A DNA stretch of 64,000 bases from the NCBI RefSeq assembly GCF_900103345.1, contig NZ_LT629702.1, positions 4,712,001 to 4,776,000 of the forward strand. The letters are read 5' to 3'. Under the pieces are notes generated by a model. It did no database searches. It saw only the letters and a list, made by a program, of their open reading frames with translations, and had not been told where the DNA came from. This document shows positions 1-8,200 of this stretch, piece by piece; the stretch's first letter is position 1, and every line of letters begins with the position of its first letter. This DNA is from Pseudomonas azotoformans. GTDB taxonomy: Bacteria > Pseudomonadota > Gammaproteobacteria > Pseudomonadales > Pseudomonadaceae. Both the position numbers and the translations under genes were made by a program.

Positions 1-687
1 AAGGCCACCGCCTGGCTGGGTGACAAGCAACAGCAATTGCTGGAGATGGCCGGTCAGCCACCGCGCGCCGCCGTGCCGGGCGCCACGCAAAAGCTGGTGA
101 TGGAAAAATCCGACGGTCCAGCGGCGTTCTACATGCTCAGCGAAGCCGGTTTCGACAAGGGCGCCAAGCTCAAGCCGATCAACAATGGCCTGGAAATCAT
201 CCACGAATACCTCGACCTCAAGGGCGAACCGGTGAGCAAAGTCGCGGTGGGTGATGAGTTCCTGGTACGCCTGCGCCTGCGCGCTACCGACCGTGATCAG
301 GTGCAACAAGTGGCCGTGGTCGACCTGCTGCCCGGCGGTGTCGAGCCTGTGTATAACTTGCCGCCGGAGCCAGAAGCCGCCAGCACGGAGGAAAGTGAGG
401 GTGAAGAATCCGAGTACGTGGAAGCAGACAGCCAGGAAGAACAAAGCTGGCAAGCGCCCATCGGTGAAACCGAGCTGAGCAACTGGCAGCCGGAGTATGT
501 GGATGTGCGTGATGATCGCGTGGTGTTGTACGGCACTGCGCTGCGTGATGTCGGCACCTTCGTCTACCGCGTGCGCGCCACCAACGCCGGCACCTTCAAC
601 ACGCCACCGGCCTACGCCGAAGGCATGTACGAAACCACCCTGCAAGGGCGCGGCAAAGTAGGCCAGCTTGAAATTACCAAGCCTTAA
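1..687 (+). CDS. Alpha-2-macroglobulin family protein, C-terminal part (gene starts before the window)
   Basis: The reading frame is open from base 1 to a TAA at 685-687, so only the last 228 residues are seen. Bacterial alpha-2-macroglobulins are large periplasmic lipoproteins thought to trap proteases, and the gene is typically followed by pbpC, as here. The visible part is the C-terminal receptor-binding-like region: beta-rich, with a run of acidic residues (EESEGEESEYVEADSQEE) around residues 125-145 of the visible part and an ending PPAYAEGMYE that is typical of the family. The lipobox, bait region and any thioester lie outside the window, so the subtype (YfhM-like or MagD-like) rests mainly on the pbpC neighbour. 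The end overlaps the proposed pbpC start by 20 bases. Confidence 0.85.
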   Translation, partial: KATAWLGDKQQQLLEMAGQPPRAAVPGATQKLVMEKSDGPAAFYMLSEAGFDKGAKLKPINNGLEIIHEYLDLKGEPVSKVAVGDEFLVRLRLRATDRDQVQQVAVVDLLPGGVEPVYNLPPEPEAASTEESEGEESEYVEADSQEEQSWQAPIGETELSNWQPEYVDVRDDRVVLYGTALRDVGTFVYRVRATNAGTFNTPPAYAEGMYETTLQGRGKVGQLEITKP

Positions 688-2968
688 GCGCCTGGCGCCG
701 CCGCTGCTTGTAGCGGCGGTGGTGCTGGCGGGCCTGCGGCTTTGGCCCCATGCCCCGCTGGAACAGGCTGTCACCTCATCGCGAGTGGTGTTGGCCGACG
801 ACGGTTCGCTGTTGCGCATGACGCTGGCGGATGACGGTCAATACCGCCTGTGGCTACCCCTGGAGCGGATATCGCCGTCACTGGTCGAAGCCTTGCTGCT
901 CAAGGAAGATCGCAATTTCTACTGGCACCCGGGGATCAATCCCCCGGCGTTGCTGCGGGCGGCCCTGGCCACCTACAGCGGTGGTCAGCGCCAGGGCGGC
1001 TCGACCTTGAGCATGCAACTGGCCCGACGCCTGTGGGACCTGAACACCCGCCAGGTGCCGGGCAAGTTGCAGCAGATGGCGCTGGCGCTGTGGCTGGAGG
1101 CGCGCTACAGCAAGCACGACATCCTTGAGGCCTACCTGAACCTGGCGCCCATGGGCGGCAATATCGAAGGGGCCGAGGCGGCGAGCCGCATCTACTTCGG
1201 CAAGTCGGCGGCGCAGTTGTCGTTGTCCGAAGCGCTGGCGCTGGCGGTGATTCCGCAGCAGCCGGGGCGTCGGGCGCGCTTCGGGCCGTCACTGCAACAT
1301 GCGCGGCTGCGCTTGATGGCGGACTGGCGCGAGACTTATCCACGGGACCCGCGTAACGACAGTTTGCTCGATTTGCCCCTGGAGGCGCGCAACCGCCAGC
1401 AGATCCCGTTCCTCGCCCCGCACTTGAGTGAACACCTGCTGGCCTCCCAAACCGGCAATGAGCTGAACAGCACTCTCAACCTGCCGTTGCAGCAATTGCT
1501 CGAACGCCTGATCACCGGATTTATCGCCGAGCGGCGCAGCACGGGGGTGGAAAACGCCACGGCCATCCTGATCGACAGCCGCGACCAGAGCGTCAAGGCG
1601 CTGGTAGGTTCGGCGGATTACTTATCCACAAGCCTGCACGGTCAGGTCAATGGCGTGCTGTCGCGACGCTCACCGGGGTCGACGCTCAAACCGTTTCTAT
1701 ACGGGTTGGCGCTGGATCAGGGGGTCATCCACCCCATGAGCATCCTTAAAGACTTGCCCAGTAACTTCGGCTACTTCCAACCGGAAAATTTCGACGGCAG
1801 TTTTGTCGGCCCACTGACAGCGCGAGATGCGTTGATCCGTAGTCGCAACATTCCGGCGGTGTGGCTCGCCAGCCAGGTCAAATCGCCCTCCTTGTATGGA
1901 CTGCTGCAACGCGCCGGCATCAAGGGCCTGCGCGACGAGAGCCACTACGGCCTGGCCCTGGCCCTTGGTGGCGGCGAGATGACCCCGGAAGAACTGGCGC
2001 GGCTGTATGTGATGCTGGCCGGTGACGGGCACCTGCGGCCGTTGCGCTATTTGCAGGAACAACCGCAATCCACCGGTGCGCCGTTGCTCACGCCCCAGGC
2101 CGCCTTCATGGTGCGCGACATGCTGCGCCGTAATCCACGCCCGGATGGCCTGCCCGGCCGCCATTGGCGCACTGCCTGGAAAACCGGCACCTCCTGGGGC
2201 TTTCACGATGCCTGGAGCGCGGGGCTGGTCGGCCCTTACGTGCTGGTGGTGTGGGTGGGTAACTTCGATGGCCGCCCGAACCCGGCGTTTATCGGCGCCA
2301 AGACCGCTGCACCACTGTTCTTCCGCATCGCCGACGCCCTGCCCCTGGCCTTGCCCACCACCGTCATCAAGCCTGACAAACCGCCCGCCGGGCTGGTACG
2401 CATCAACGTCTGCGCCGCGTCCGGCGAATTGCCCAACCGCTGGTGCCCGCAAACCCGCAAGACCTGGTACATCCCCGGCGTCTCGCCGATTCGCGTGTCC
2501 AACCTGCACCGCCCGGTGCTGATCGACACCCGCACCGGCAAGGCCGCCTGCCCGCCGTTCGAGCCGCAGTACACCCGCGAAGAAGTCTTCGAATTCTGGC
2601 CCAGCGACGTGCAACGCCTGTACCGCGCCGCCGGCCTGCCTAGGCGCAGGCCACCCAACGTGCTGAAAAACTGCCAGCCCAACCGCTTGAGTGACCAAAG
2701 CGAAGCGCCGCAGATCCGTTCGCCGCTGACCCAGGTGAGCTACCAGTTGCGCTTGTCTCAACCCCAGGAAAGTATCCCGCTGAATGCCAACGCGGCCAGC
2801 GACGCGGCAACGCTGTATTGGTTTGCTGATCAAACCTTGATCGGCCAGGGTTCGCCGCAAGCCACACTGAACTGGCGGCCGGGCAAGTCGGGGGAGTATC
2901 GGTTGCGGGTCAGTGATGATCAGGGACGCAGTGCGAGCCGGGGGTTGAAAGTGGAATTTGTGCCGTGA
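668..2968 (+). CDS. pbpC: Penicillin-binding protein 1C (peptidoglycan glycosyltransferase/transpeptidase)
   Basis: 766 residues, the usual size for PbpC. An N-terminal membrane anchor (about residues 10-25) is followed by a GT51 glycosyltransferase domain with KEDRNFYWHPG (catalytic Glu80) and QGGSTLSMQLARR. The penicillin-binding transpeptidase domain shows SPGSTLKPF (catalytic Ser338, Lys341), SRN (about 396) and KTGTSWGFHDAW, and a beta-sandwich BiPBP_C domain forms the last 90 residues. It polymerises and crosslinks glycan strands at the inner membrane. The start used is TTG at 668, overlapping the alpha-2-macroglobulin gene; no better ATG lies upstream of the anchor, so coupling is likely. 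Pairing with an alpha-2-macroglobulin is the known arrangement and suggests that the protease inhibitor guards the periplasm when PbpC repairs the wall. It ends directly against the convergent GIDE gene with no spacer. Confidence 0.95.
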   Translation: MKLPSLKRLAPPLLVAAVVLAGLRLWPHAPLEQAVTSSRVVLADDGSLLRMTLADDGQYRLWLPLERISPSLVEALLLKEDRNFYWHPGINPPALLRAALATYSGGQRQGGSTLSMQLARRLWDLNTRQVPGKLQQMALALWLEARYSKHDILEAYLNLAPMGGNIEGAEAASRIYFGKSAAQLSLSEALALAVIPQQPGRRARFGPSLQHARLRLMADWRETYPRDPRNDSLLDLPLEARNRQQIPFLAPHLSEHLLASQTGNELNSTLNLPLQQLLERLITGFIAERRSTGVENATAILIDSRDQSVKALVGSADYLSTSLHGQVNGVLSRRSPGSTLKPFLYGLALDQGVIHPMSILKDLPSNFGYFQPENFDGSFVGPLTARDALIRSRNIPAVWLASQVKSPSLYGLLQRAGIKGLRDESHYGLALALGGGEMTPEELARLYVMLAGDGHLRPLRYLQEQPQSTGAPLLTPQAAFMVRDMLRRNPRPDGLPGRHWRTAWKTGTSWGFHDAWSAGLVGPYVLVVWVGNFDGRPNPAFIGAKTAAPLFFRIADALPLALPTTVIKPDKPPAGLVRINVCAASGELPNRWCPQTRKTWYIPGVSPIRVSNLHRPVLIDTRTGKAACPPFEPQYTREEVFEFWPSDVQRLYRAAGLPRRRPPNVLKNCQPNRLSDQSEAPQIRSPLTQVSYQLRLSQPQESIPLNANAASDAATLYWFADQTLIGQGSPQATLNWRPGKSGEYRLRVSDDQGRSASRGLKVEFVP

Positions 2969-4135
2969 TCAGGCGTCTTCGTCGCCGAAACTGCTCTTGC
3001 TCACACGTTTGGCGAAATGCTTGTACGCCACGCCCATTTTTCGCTGCTCGAACAGTGAGAACACCAGAGTGCCGAGCAAGATCAGCATCCACACCAGGAA
3101 CTGTTTCAAGGCATCCACATGGGCGACAAACAGCAACAGGGTCACCACGCCGCCGATCACCATGCCCAGCCCCATCCACGCGCCAAGCACGCGGCCTACC
3201 GCCAGGCGCATGCCCTTGGGCAGCAGCAATCGAGCCCATATCAACACTATAAAGAGCGTCAGCATGAAGCCGAAGGCCGCCATGAACGGAATCGGGAAGC
3301 CACCCTCACGGTACAGCCAGGCCAGCAGCTTATACACAGGGCCGAGTGATTCCATCTGTTGATAAGTGTCGGGGCCCGGCAGATGCAGTTGGGCGAAATG
3401 CGCGGGGGTCATGGCCATTACACCCACGGCCAACATCGCCACCACTGCAGCGTAGAAGCTGCCGACACGCCACAGCGGCGCCAGCACGCGGCGGTTTTCC
3501 ACATCTGCTGTCAGCGCTACGCCGAACACCGACTTGGGCTGCCTGCCCTGGGCAATCACCGTGCGGCCATCGCGCTCGCCAGCATCGCCAATCAGCATCA
3601 CATCCAGGTCTTGGCTCAACAGGATCTCGCCCTGGCGGCGGGAGCTGCCGATGGGCTCGTAGTCGTCAGGTGATTTATTACCAAACAGGTCGATACCCTC
3701 GGCGACCACGCTGATTTCCCCGGTGGAGTCCTGCAGGCGGAAGTCATTGCAACGCGCCTCGCTCTTGGCCCGGCTCCAACTCCAGCGCCCGTCGTCGTCC
3801 TTCTCGCCCTCTTCAATGATCCACACATAGCCCGCGCAAGGCTTGCCATGCACCGGCGACAACAGCGGTGTATCCACTAGCACCTTGCCGCGGATTTCCA
3901 CCAGGCCCATGGCCAGTGAACGTATCTGACTGGTGGCCAGCCGTTGTTCGGTCTTGTAAAAGTTGGGGCCAAAGCTGGCCAGCAGGCAGACCAGGACGAG
4001 CACCGGGAAAAACATCGCCACCACGCTCATCGGCGCGTAGACCAGCAAGAACGCGAAGCCCGCCAAAAACAGCAGCGCCAGCACGGTTTTCCACCGCGAT
4101 TTGTTTTTCTCCTCACCTGCCTGAGTGGTTTTCAT
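2969..4135 (-). CDS. GIDE-domain membrane protein (MUL1/MAPL-related, no RING)
   Basis: 388 residues. Two N-terminal membrane segments (about 16-34 and 36-52) are followed by a soluble domain (about 60-210) with features of the GIDE domain: RGKVLVDTPLLSPVHGKPC, W..EE, then DFRLQDSTGEISV, as found in the human mitochondrial ubiquitin ligase MUL1. Further membrane segments follow near 225-245, 280-305, 310-335 and 340-360. No cysteine-rich RING finger is present, so ligase activity is not expected. The gene overlaps lemA by 4 bases (stop and start share ATGA), implying coupled translation, and LemA-GIDE pairs recur in bacterial genomes. The function is unknown; a role in membrane or envelope stress is an inference. 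Confidence is high that it is a real gene, moderate for the domain name. Confidence 0.8.
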   Translation of the reverse strand: MKTTQAGEEKNKSRWKTVLALLFLAGFAFLLVYAPMSVVAMFFPVLVLVCLLASFGPNFYKTEQRLATSQIRSLAMGLVEIRGKVLVDTPLLSPVHGKPCAGYVWIIEEGEKDDDGRWSWSRAKSEARCNDFRLQDSTGEISVVAEGIDLFGNKSPDDYEPIGSSRRQGEILLSQDLDVMLIGDAGERDGRTVIAQGRQPKSVFGVALTADVENRRVLAPLWRVGSFYAAVVAMLAVGVMAMTPAHFAQLHLPGPDTYQQMESLGPVYKLLAWLYREGGFPIPFMAAFGFMLTLFIVLIWARLLLPKGMRLAVGRVLGAWMGLGMVIGGVVTLLLFVAHVDALKQFLVWMLILLGTLVFSLFEQRKMGVAYKHFAKRVSKSSFGDEDA

Positions 4136-4713
4136 ACCCCCGGCACCTCAAGCTTCACGCCTTCGTAACGCGTTTCTTCAGCACTGATGGCCAGTAGTGG
4201 GATGCGCTGATAGCTGAGCATCCGCGCGAAGAACAGGTCGGGGAACACCGCGATGGCAATGTTGTAGAGGTTCACCGATTCGTTGAAGAACTCGCGACGG
4301 TCGGCAATACGCTCCTCGACCGCAGAGATTGCGTGCTGCAACTCGACCATGTTGGGGCCGGAGATGAGCGTGGGGTAACCCTCTGCCACCGCAATCACCG
4401 ACTTGAGCGCTGCATTCAACTGGTTGGAGGCGTCGACCTTATCGTTGAGGCTACCGGCGTTGAGGTACTGCTGGCGGGCATCGCTCAGGCGCGTGAACAG
4501 CGCGTGCTCATGGTTCATGGCGGTTTGCACCACGCGCATCAGGTCCGGGATCTGATCGGCCCGTTGCTTGAGCAGCACGTCGATGTTGGCAAAGGCTTTG
4601 TCCACATCATTGCGCCGCATCACCAGGCCGTTGTAGACCCCCACCATCCAGCCGACCAGGCCGACGACAATGATCAGCACGACGATACCGGCGATAAGCA
4701 GTTCGATGTTCAT
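4132..4713 (-). CDS. lemA: LemA family protein
   Basis: 193 residues, the normal LemA length. One N-terminal membrane segment (about 5-27, LLIAGIVVLIIVVGLVGWMVGVYNG) is followed by the characteristic NDVDKAFANIDVLLKQRADQIP stretch and a helical periplasmic body ending in RIPLLAISAEETRYEGVKLEVPGV. The family is widespread, structurally a helical bundle, and has no settled biochemical role. This LemA should not be confused with the GacS sensor kinase once called LemA in Pseudomonas syringae. It is the first gene of a two-gene operon with the GIDE protein. A perfect DnaA box lies at 4737-4745, just upstream of the start. Confidence 0.9.
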   Translation of the reverse strand: MNIELLIAGIVVLIIVVGLVGWMVGVYNGLVMRRNDVDKAFANIDVLLKQRADQIPDLMRVVQTAMNHEHALFTRLSDARQQYLNAGSLNDKVDASNQLNAALKSVIAVAEGYPTLISGPNMVELQHAISAVEERIADRREFFNESVNLYNIAIAVFPDLFFARMLSYQRIPLLAISAEETRYEGVKLEVPGV

Positions 4714-4834
4714 GGTAGAAGGCGTCCCTGAATGAGTTATCCACAGGAGGCATTCTAGGGGTAAAGGGGGGAATGTATCGAGATCACTGTTCTGGGAGAA
4801 CGCGACGCGGGCTCACGGCAAGTGTTTGAGAATC

Positions 4835-4854
4835 GGGCGGCCTCAAGGCCGCCC
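4835..4854 (-). terminator. Hairpin after the polysaccharide operon
   Basis: An 8-base GC-only stem (GGGCGGCC / GGCCGCCC) with a 4-base loop lies 13 bases beyond the stop of the last operon gene. The following minus-strand sequence (GATTCTC) has only a weak T run, so it may act as a stabilising 3' end or a weak terminator. Confidence 0.5.
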
Positions 4855-4867
4855 GTTCAACGGCTCA

Positions 4868-6652
4868 TTACAGAAAACGCGCAACCTGTGTTGCCAACGT
4901 TTCATCCAGATCAGGCGACATCTGGTGCAGCGGATTGGACGCCATCCCCGTCGGAGTAACCCGGCTGGTGATTTTCGGGAAATAGGTCTGCTCAGGGTCG
5001 ACCTTCACAATGAAGGCCGCAGGACCTTCGCCATCGAGTTGGGCGCTGAAATCCTGCGAACGCTCGAAGCCAGGCTCCACATGCACGACTGGAATCCCAT
5101 AGGCCTTGAACAGAGCAGCCCAGTTTGGCAACCCCAGACCCGTCTCGATGTCACAGCCGACGTAACGGCCACCGAAGTAGCTGCGCTGGGTAGAGCGAAT
5201 AGACGCATAACCCGAGTCGTCGAAGATGAAGATCTTGACGTTCAGACGATTGACACCAACCGTACCGATCTCCTGGAGGTTCTGAGCGAAGCCGCCGTCG
5301 CCCTCAACCAGCACCACACGTTGATCGGGGTTGGCAAATGCCGCGCCTATGGCACCACTCAAGCCATAGCCCATTGAGGCCAGGCCCTTGTTGGTCACCA
5401 CGCGCTGACCGGCTTTTTGCGCAAACACCTGCATCATGACCGTGAATGCACCGCCGCTGCTGCAAGGTACGACTACATCGTCCGATTTGAGCAAGGTGGA
5501 CAGATGCTCCACCAGCTTGAAGGGTGACTGATACCCTTCGTGAGTGACGTTTTCTTCGATCAGTGGCAACGCCGCCTGAACTTCGCGGCAGTAACCGTGC
5601 CACTCGCTCCACTGGCCATCGAGTTTGGAAGCCAGGCTCTTGAGCCATGGGTTGACGTCGGCACAGATTGGCACATCGACACGAGGATGCCCCTTGGTCA
5701 GCTCGGCCACATCGCAGTCCACCTGCACGACCTTGCCGCCACGCCCGAACTCTTGCCAGTTGAAACCCGTCTGCTGCAGACCCAGTCGCGTACCCAGCGC
5801 AAGGACCACGTCGGCCTGCTGAAGCAGCAAGTTGGCATAGCGCTGGCCCCAGGTATTCGGTCGACCGAAATAGCATGGATGGTCGGCAGCGATACGGTCC
5901 AGGCCATTCCAAGTAGTGAACAACGGCAGGGAGTGTTGCTCGGCCACGGCGGCCAACGCTGCAGCCGCTTCAAGGCTGACGCCACCGCCAATCAACACCG
6001 CCGGGCGCTGAGCGCCTCGCAGCAGGGCCAAGACTTCATCAAGCGAAGTTTCGGCAGTGCGTACACCCGTCGGCAACGGCAGCGGCTTGCCAGTAATGGC
6101 CGCCGCTGGCGTGGTCGGCAGCTCTTCGGCGCTCATCAAGCGGCCTTGCACATCCAGCGGCAGCTCGATAAAGACAGGCCCAGGACGGCCACGTTCGGTC
6201 GCTGCGCAGAGGGCCAGGAAGGCTTCGCGGGAGAGCTGGGTGTCCAGGCGCTCGGCTGCAACCGTGATCGGGCGAGCGATAGCAATGCCGTCGATTTCCT
6301 GGATACCGCGCTGGCGCAATTGGCCATGGCTCAAGTCGGCGGTCTTGACCTGCCCACCGATGACCAGTAGTTCACGGCTCTCAAGGAAGGCGCCGGACAA
6401 CGCCGTGACGATGTTGGTCAGGCCCGGACCTGCGGTGACCAGCGCCAAGGCTTTGTGCCCTTGGCTATTGGTGGCGTTGAAGTATTCCGCCGCGATACCT
6501 GCCGCCACCTCATGCACCACAGGGACGCAGGTGAGGTTGTGGCTGAGGCTTTCCAGCAGGTGCATGATGTTGCCGCCCGCCACGAAGAAGCAGTGTGTGT
6601 AGCCCGCTTCTGCCAACCAGGTGCTAATCCAATCGCTATACTTTTTCTGCAT
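4868..6652 (-). CDS. Thiamine-diphosphate-dependent carboligase, acetolactate synthase-like (candidate YerE)
   Basis: 594 residues from the ATG at 6652, chosen because it has a good ribosome site (GGGAGTG) and because the frame upstream lies inside the Wzt gene. The three-domain fold of acetolactate synthases is visible: the N-terminal PYR domain with the catalytic Glu48 (PVVHEVAAGIAAEYF), a central domain, and the PP domain with GDG at 450-452. The Asn-Asn normally seen about 25 residues on is Asp-Asp here (477-478, FDDSGYASIRSTQ). It follows rfbF-rfbG-rfbH and the exporter genes. In Yersinia pseudotuberculosis O:VI the related YerE transfers an acetyl unit from pyruvate to CDP-4-keto-3,6-dideoxyglucose to start yersiniose A. 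The same role here is an inference from context; housekeeping acetolactate synthase is unlikely because there is no ilvH-type small subunit. Confidence 0.8.
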   Translation of the reverse strand: MQKKYSDWISTWLAEAGYTHCFFVAGGNIMHLLESLSHNLTCVPVVHEVAAGIAAEYFNATNSQGHKALALVTAGPGLTNIVTALSGAFLESRELLVIGGQVKTADLSHGQLRQRGIQEIDGIAIARPITVAAERLDTQLSREAFLALCAATERGRPGPVFIELPLDVQGRLMSAEELPTTPAAAITGKPLPLPTGVRTAETSLDEVLALLRGAQRPAVLIGGGVSLEAAAALAAVAEQHSLPLFTTWNGLDRIAADHPCYFGRPNTWGQRYANLLLQQADVVLALGTRLGLQQTGFNWQEFGRGGKVVQVDCDVAELTKGHPRVDVPICADVNPWLKSLASKLDGQWSEWHGYCREVQAALPLIEENVTHEGYQSPFKLVEHLSTLLKSDDVVVPCSSGGAFTVMMQVFAQKAGQRVVTNKGLASMGYGLSGAIGAAFANPDQRVVLVEGDGGFAQNLQEIGTVGVNRLNVKIFIFDDSGYASIRSTQRSYFGGRYVGCDIETGLGLPNWAALFKAYGIPVVHVEPGFERSQDFSAQLDGEGPAAFIVKVDPEQTYFPKITSRVTPTGMASNPLHQMSPDLDETLATQVARFL

Positions 6653-7382
6653 GATCACTCCCAGAGAACTCTTTGGCGGTTTCGTCACGAATGACCTTTC
6701 CGTGTTCCACGTGCAAAATCCGCGTACAGGTGCGCGCAAGCATCGTCTTGTCATGCGAGGCAATCACGACGATCGCTGCACGGTTGAACAGATGGGTAAG
6801 CCGCTCTGTGGCGCGTTCCTTGAAGTCGTCGTCGCCAACACTCAGCCATTCGTCCATCAACAGGATGTCGGATTCGGCGCAGGTTGAGATAGCAAACGCC
6901 AGCCGCATCATCATCCCGCTGGAGTAGGTGCGAACAGGCAGCTTCAGGTAATCGCCCAACCCGGAGAAATCGCAGATTTCATCGATGTAGGGTTTGATCC
7001 GCTTGGGCGAATGCCCCATGGTTATCGCGCGCAGCGTGATGTTCTCGACACCCGTGGAATCGAGGTCAAACCCTTGGGAGATATCCAGCAGCGACGTGAT
7101 CGTGCCCTCTATGTCTAGCGTGCCACTGGCCGGCTCGAACACACCGCTCAAGGCGCGGAGCAGTGTGGTCTTGCCCGAGCCATTGTGACCCAGCAAACCA
7201 ATTCGCTCACCGTCGTTGATCGAGAACGTGGCACCGTCAACCGCACGTACCGTAACCCGAGAGTCGTTGCCAGCCAGCTTGCCGCCTGTCGCCGCCTTGA
7301 GGAACGTTTTGCGCATCGACCGCTGCGCGCCCTGGTAAATCGGAAATTCGACCACCAGGTCCTTAGCAATGATGTGGGCCAT
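6636..7382 (-). CDS. wzt: Polysaccharide ABC exporter, ATP-binding subunit
   Basis: 248 residues. The Walker A motif GHNGSGKTT is near residue 65, the signature TYSSGM near 155, and the Walker B segment DILLMDEWLSVGD near 180, followed by the switch His in ASHDKTML. It powers export of a lipid-linked glycan through the adjacent Wzm channel. The protein stops shortly after the ATPase domain: it lacks the extra C-terminal carbohydrate-binding domain of E. coli O8/O9a-type Wzt, so export is probably not gated by a capped chain end. The start lies 3 bases after the wzm stop, and its end overlaps the carboligase start by 17 bases. Confidence 0.93.
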   Translation of the reverse strand: MAHIIAKDLVVEFPIYQGAQRSMRKTFLKAATGGKLAGNDSRVTVRAVDGATFSINDGERIGLLGHNGSGKTTLLRALSGVFEPASGTLDIEGTITSLLDISQGFDLDSTGVENITLRAITMGHSPKRIKPYIDEICDFSGLGDYLKLPVRTYSSGMMMRLAFAISTCAESDILLMDEWLSVGDDDFKERATERLTHLFNRAAIVVIASHDKTMLARTCTRILHVEHGKVIRDETAKEFSGSDHAEKV

Positions 7383-7385
7383 GGA

Positions 7386-8189
7386 CTACAACCAATAAAC
7401 AATGCGCGTACGAAAACGCGCAAACAAAAGAAAAGATACCACCGCGGTAGCCAGCAGAACCCCACCCACATTCCCCCAGAGGGACCATGTCAATGGTTGG
7501 CCCAGCAGCGGATTACGGACGAGTTCGAGCATGTAGTAGAAGGGGTTTATCTCGGCGATCCACATCCGGGAATTCAGAACATCTGCCTTCCACATGATAG
7601 GCGTCATGAAAAACACCACCTGCATCACGTTCGAAACGATCAGCGGGATATCGCGGAAACGCGCGCTGAGCAAGCCGACAAGTAATGCCAGCCAGAACAG
7701 GAAAACCCCGATCACCGCCAGCCCGACGAGGGCCATCAGCAAGTTCATGAAATTGAACGGCAGGAACCACACCACCACCGCGACCAGCACCACCGCGTTG
7801 TGCAGGAACACAAGAATATTGCGCCACACCAGCCGCAGCACATACGACGACAAGGGTATCCGTGCCGCCTTGATACTGCCCTCCGCCCCTGTGAACACGA
7901 AGCAACTTTCGGTGACCACCAGAGTCATGAAGTTCCAGGTAATCATGCCCGCAGCAAGGTAGGGGATGTAGTCATGCACATCCAGTTTGAATAACCCGGC
8001 ATACATCACCCCCAAGCCACCGATCAATACGGCGGTGCTGAGGGTGATCCACAGCGGCCCCAACACGGACCGCCGATACCGCTGCTTGATGTCATGGCTC
8101 CCTAGGAAAATCCAGGTTTCCGTCGCAACCAAAGCGGTGCGCAAATCACTCCAGGCTTCACTGACTCGTTTAGAAAAGCGCTTACTCAA
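7386..8189 (-). CDS. wzm: Polysaccharide ABC exporter, membrane subunit
   Basis: 267 residues with six likely membrane segments and the ABC-2 type layout of Wzm proteins: an N-terminal amphipathic helix, IKQRYRRSVLGPLW before the first membrane span, and a C-terminal FLLFARFRTRIVYWL. It forms the channel through which the undecaprenyl-linked polysaccharide crosses the inner membrane. The start is a TTG at 8189 preceded by AGGAC at suitable spacing; no ATG lies close. It sits between rfbH and wzt. Confidence 0.92.
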   Translation of the reverse strand: MSKRFSKRVSEAWSDLRTALVATETWIFLGSHDIKQRYRRSVLGPLWITLSTAVLIGGLGVMYAGLFKLDVHDYIPYLAAGMITWNFMTLVVTESCFVFTGAEGSIKAARIPLSSYVLRLVWRNILVFLHNAVVLVAVVVWFLPFNFMNLLMALVGLAVIGVFLFWLALLVGLLSARFRDIPLIVSNVMQVVFFMTPIMWKADVLNSRMWIAEINPFYYMLELVRNPLLGQPLTWSLWGNVGGVLLATAVVSFLLFARFRTRIVYWL

Positions 8190-8200
8190 GGGGCGTCCTA

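Noticed and set aside
6703..6718. parS-like sequence TGTTCCACGTGCAAAA within wzt
   Set aside because: Only the left half matches; three mismatches in the right half make ParB binding unlikely.
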